From the NCBI GenBank assembly GCA_020057985.1, contig JAGVEU010000296.1, positions 1 through 5,184 on the forward strand: a DNA stretch of 5,184 nucleotides. Reading direction: 5' to 3'. The DNA is from Calditrichota bacterium. Lineage in GTDB: Bacteria; Electryoneota; RPQS01. Under the pieces are notes generated by a model. The model saw only the letters and a program-made list of their open reading frames with translations, did no database searches and was not told where the DNA came from. The position numbers and the translations under genes are program-made. Shown here one piece after another: positions 4,301 through 5,184 of this stretch; within the stretch, counting starts at the first letter, position 1; every line of letters starts with the position of its first letter.

Positions 4301-5127
4301 GTTCAAACGCTAAGAACATCGAAGCATCCGTCAGAGCGAGGCTCGAAAACGCTGCACGAACGCGAAACCAAGCATTCCAGGAAATACTTCAATACTATGG
4401 GATGGAGCGATTTCTTTACCGACTCTCCCTTTCACCTCACAAAGACAAATTCATCCTCAAAGGCGCGCTTGTGTTTAACGTGTGGGGAGTGGCGGAGAAT
4501 CGCTCAACGCGGGACATTGATTTTCTGGGACGAACCAGCAATCAAACCGATCGAGTAGCCGAAATCTTCCGTGAAATCTGCGACCAACCCGTGGAGCATG
4601 ATGGAATAGTGTTTGATCCAGACAATGTGCAAGGAGAAGAAATTGTTGAAGGCGCTGACTACTCTGGAGTTCGAATAACATTCAGCGGCCTCCTCGGCAA
4701 GGCTAAAATACCCATTCAAGTTGATATCGGCTTCAGTGATGTTGTTCATCCGGAACCGATTGTTGTTGACTACCCTGTAATTCTGGGGGCAAAGGCGCTC
4801 AGACTAACCGCATACACAATGGAAAGTGCCATTGCGGAAAAATTAGAAGCCATGACAAAACTGAATTTGCTCAATAGCCGACTTAAGGACTTCTACGACA
4901 TCTGGGCACTCTCACGTCAATTTCAATTTCGAGCTGAAGCACTACGCGAAGCGGTTGCACTGACTTTTCGTACACGGGGCACTAAAGTGAATACGCAAAT
5001 GGTCGCACTGCAGAAAGAGTTTTTCGACAACAACGACAAGCTCATTCAATGGGAAGCGTTTAGCCGGAGAAATCCGTCATTAGTCATTCCACCGTTACAT
5101 CAGGTGATGAGAGTGTTAACCATGTAG
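4297..5127 (+). CDS. abiEii: AbiEii-type nucleotidyltransferase toxin
   Basis: Toxin of the AbiE system, a DNA polymerase-beta-like nucleotidyltransferase. Relatives such as MenT transfer nucleotides to the tRNA acceptor end; AbiEii itself is reported to bind GTP. Activity stops growth and aborts phage infection. The 276 residues have a helical start (1-45), the strand KGALVFNVWG (55-64), and the catalytic motif RSTRDIDF (69-76), whose Asp73 and Asp75 should bind metal. QVDIGFSD (141-148) supplies the probable third acid, Asp143. EKLEAM (181-186) and RLKDFYDIWAL (195-205) complete the family signature, and a helical tail follows. All key residues are present, so the protein looks intact. Start: the ATG at 4297 overlaps the abiEi stop, with GGAG (4285-4288) 8 nt upstream. 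The second Gly of the usual GG(T/S) motif is Ala57, a mild variation. No terminator is visible in the 57 bases that remain. Confidence 0.94.
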   Translation: MSSNAKNIEASVRARLENAARTRNQAFQEILQYYGMERFLYRLSLSPHKDKFILKGALVFNVWGVAENRSTRDIDFLGRTSNQTDRVAEIFREICDQPVEHDGIVFDPDNVQGEEIVEGADYSGVRITFSGLLGKAKIPIQVDIGFSDVVHPEPIVVDYPVILGAKALRLTAYTMESAIAEKLEAMTKLNLLNSRLKDFYDIWALSRQFQFRAEALREAVALTFRTRGTKVNTQMVALQKEFFDNNDKLIQWEAFSRRNPSLVIPPLHQVMRVLTM

Positions 5128-5184
5128 TGATGGCAGTGCATCCATGTTGCCGTTGATTCGATAGTAGGCAAAGAGGGCGATCGA
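5116..5184 (-). CDS. Probable C-terminal end of an unidentified convergent gene, cut by the window edge
   Basis: The minus-strand frame is open from the right edge to a TAA at 5116-5118 and reads SIALFAYYRINGNMDALPSL followed by His-Gly, 22 codons. Most third positions in the first part are G or C, as in the other chromosomal genes, which favours real coding over chance. It overlaps the end of abiEii by 12 bases tail to tail. The fragment is too short to identify, and the other two minus-strand frames are also open over most of this stretch, so the call rests on codon appearance and gene spacing. Confidence 0.35.
   Translation of the reverse strand, partial: SIALFAYYRINGNMDALPSLHG

Overview
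The window looks like a piece of a bacterial chromosome of moderate GC content from a lineage I cannot place. Three things argue for a core chromosomal region carrying a small accessory insertion: a class II (cobalamin-dependent) ribonucleotide reductase, a three-gene ribosomal protein operon, and clear sigma70-type promoters (TTGACA / TATATT / TATAAT). The ribosomal proteins and NrdJ are too conserved to assign a phylum by eye. An uncultured, metagenome-derived genome is plausible but unproven.

Layout. (1) 1-1288, minus strand: the first 429 codons of nrdJ, running off the left edge, with a TTG start. (2) 1289-1920: a divergent regulatory region. It holds a putative nrdJ promoter with NrdR-like half sites and a leader of about 240 nt, and, facing the other way, two strong promoters for the ribosomal operon. 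(3) 1921-2628, plus strand: rpsR-rpmB-rpmG (bS18, bL28, bL33), tightly packed and closed by a strong intrinsic terminator at 2651-2682. All three proteins are of the cysteine-poor type that lacks the zinc ribbon. (4) 2683-3602: about 900 bp without a convincing gene but crowded with inverted repeats: short hairpins, a long foldback repeat with a 43-bp perfect core, two large palindromes sharing the same TA-rich centre, and an orphan strong promoter. (5) 3603-5127, plus strand: an abiEi-abiEii operon (type IV toxin-antitoxin / abortive infection) with its own consensus promoter, a perfect 7+7 inverted repeat at the predicted transcription start, and an ATGA overlap between the genes. (6) 5116-5184, minus strand: probably the last 22 codons of a convergent gene.

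How the parts work together. The left half is housekeeping: dNTP synthesis facing away from a ribosomal operon. The right half is a defence/addiction module next to repeat-rich DNA, as expected for an accessory insertion. AbiEi should be the DNA-binding antitoxin that represses the operon. AbiEii should be the nucleotidyltransferase toxin. The most unusual part of the window is the array of palindromes in front of this operon, which standard annotation would leave blank.
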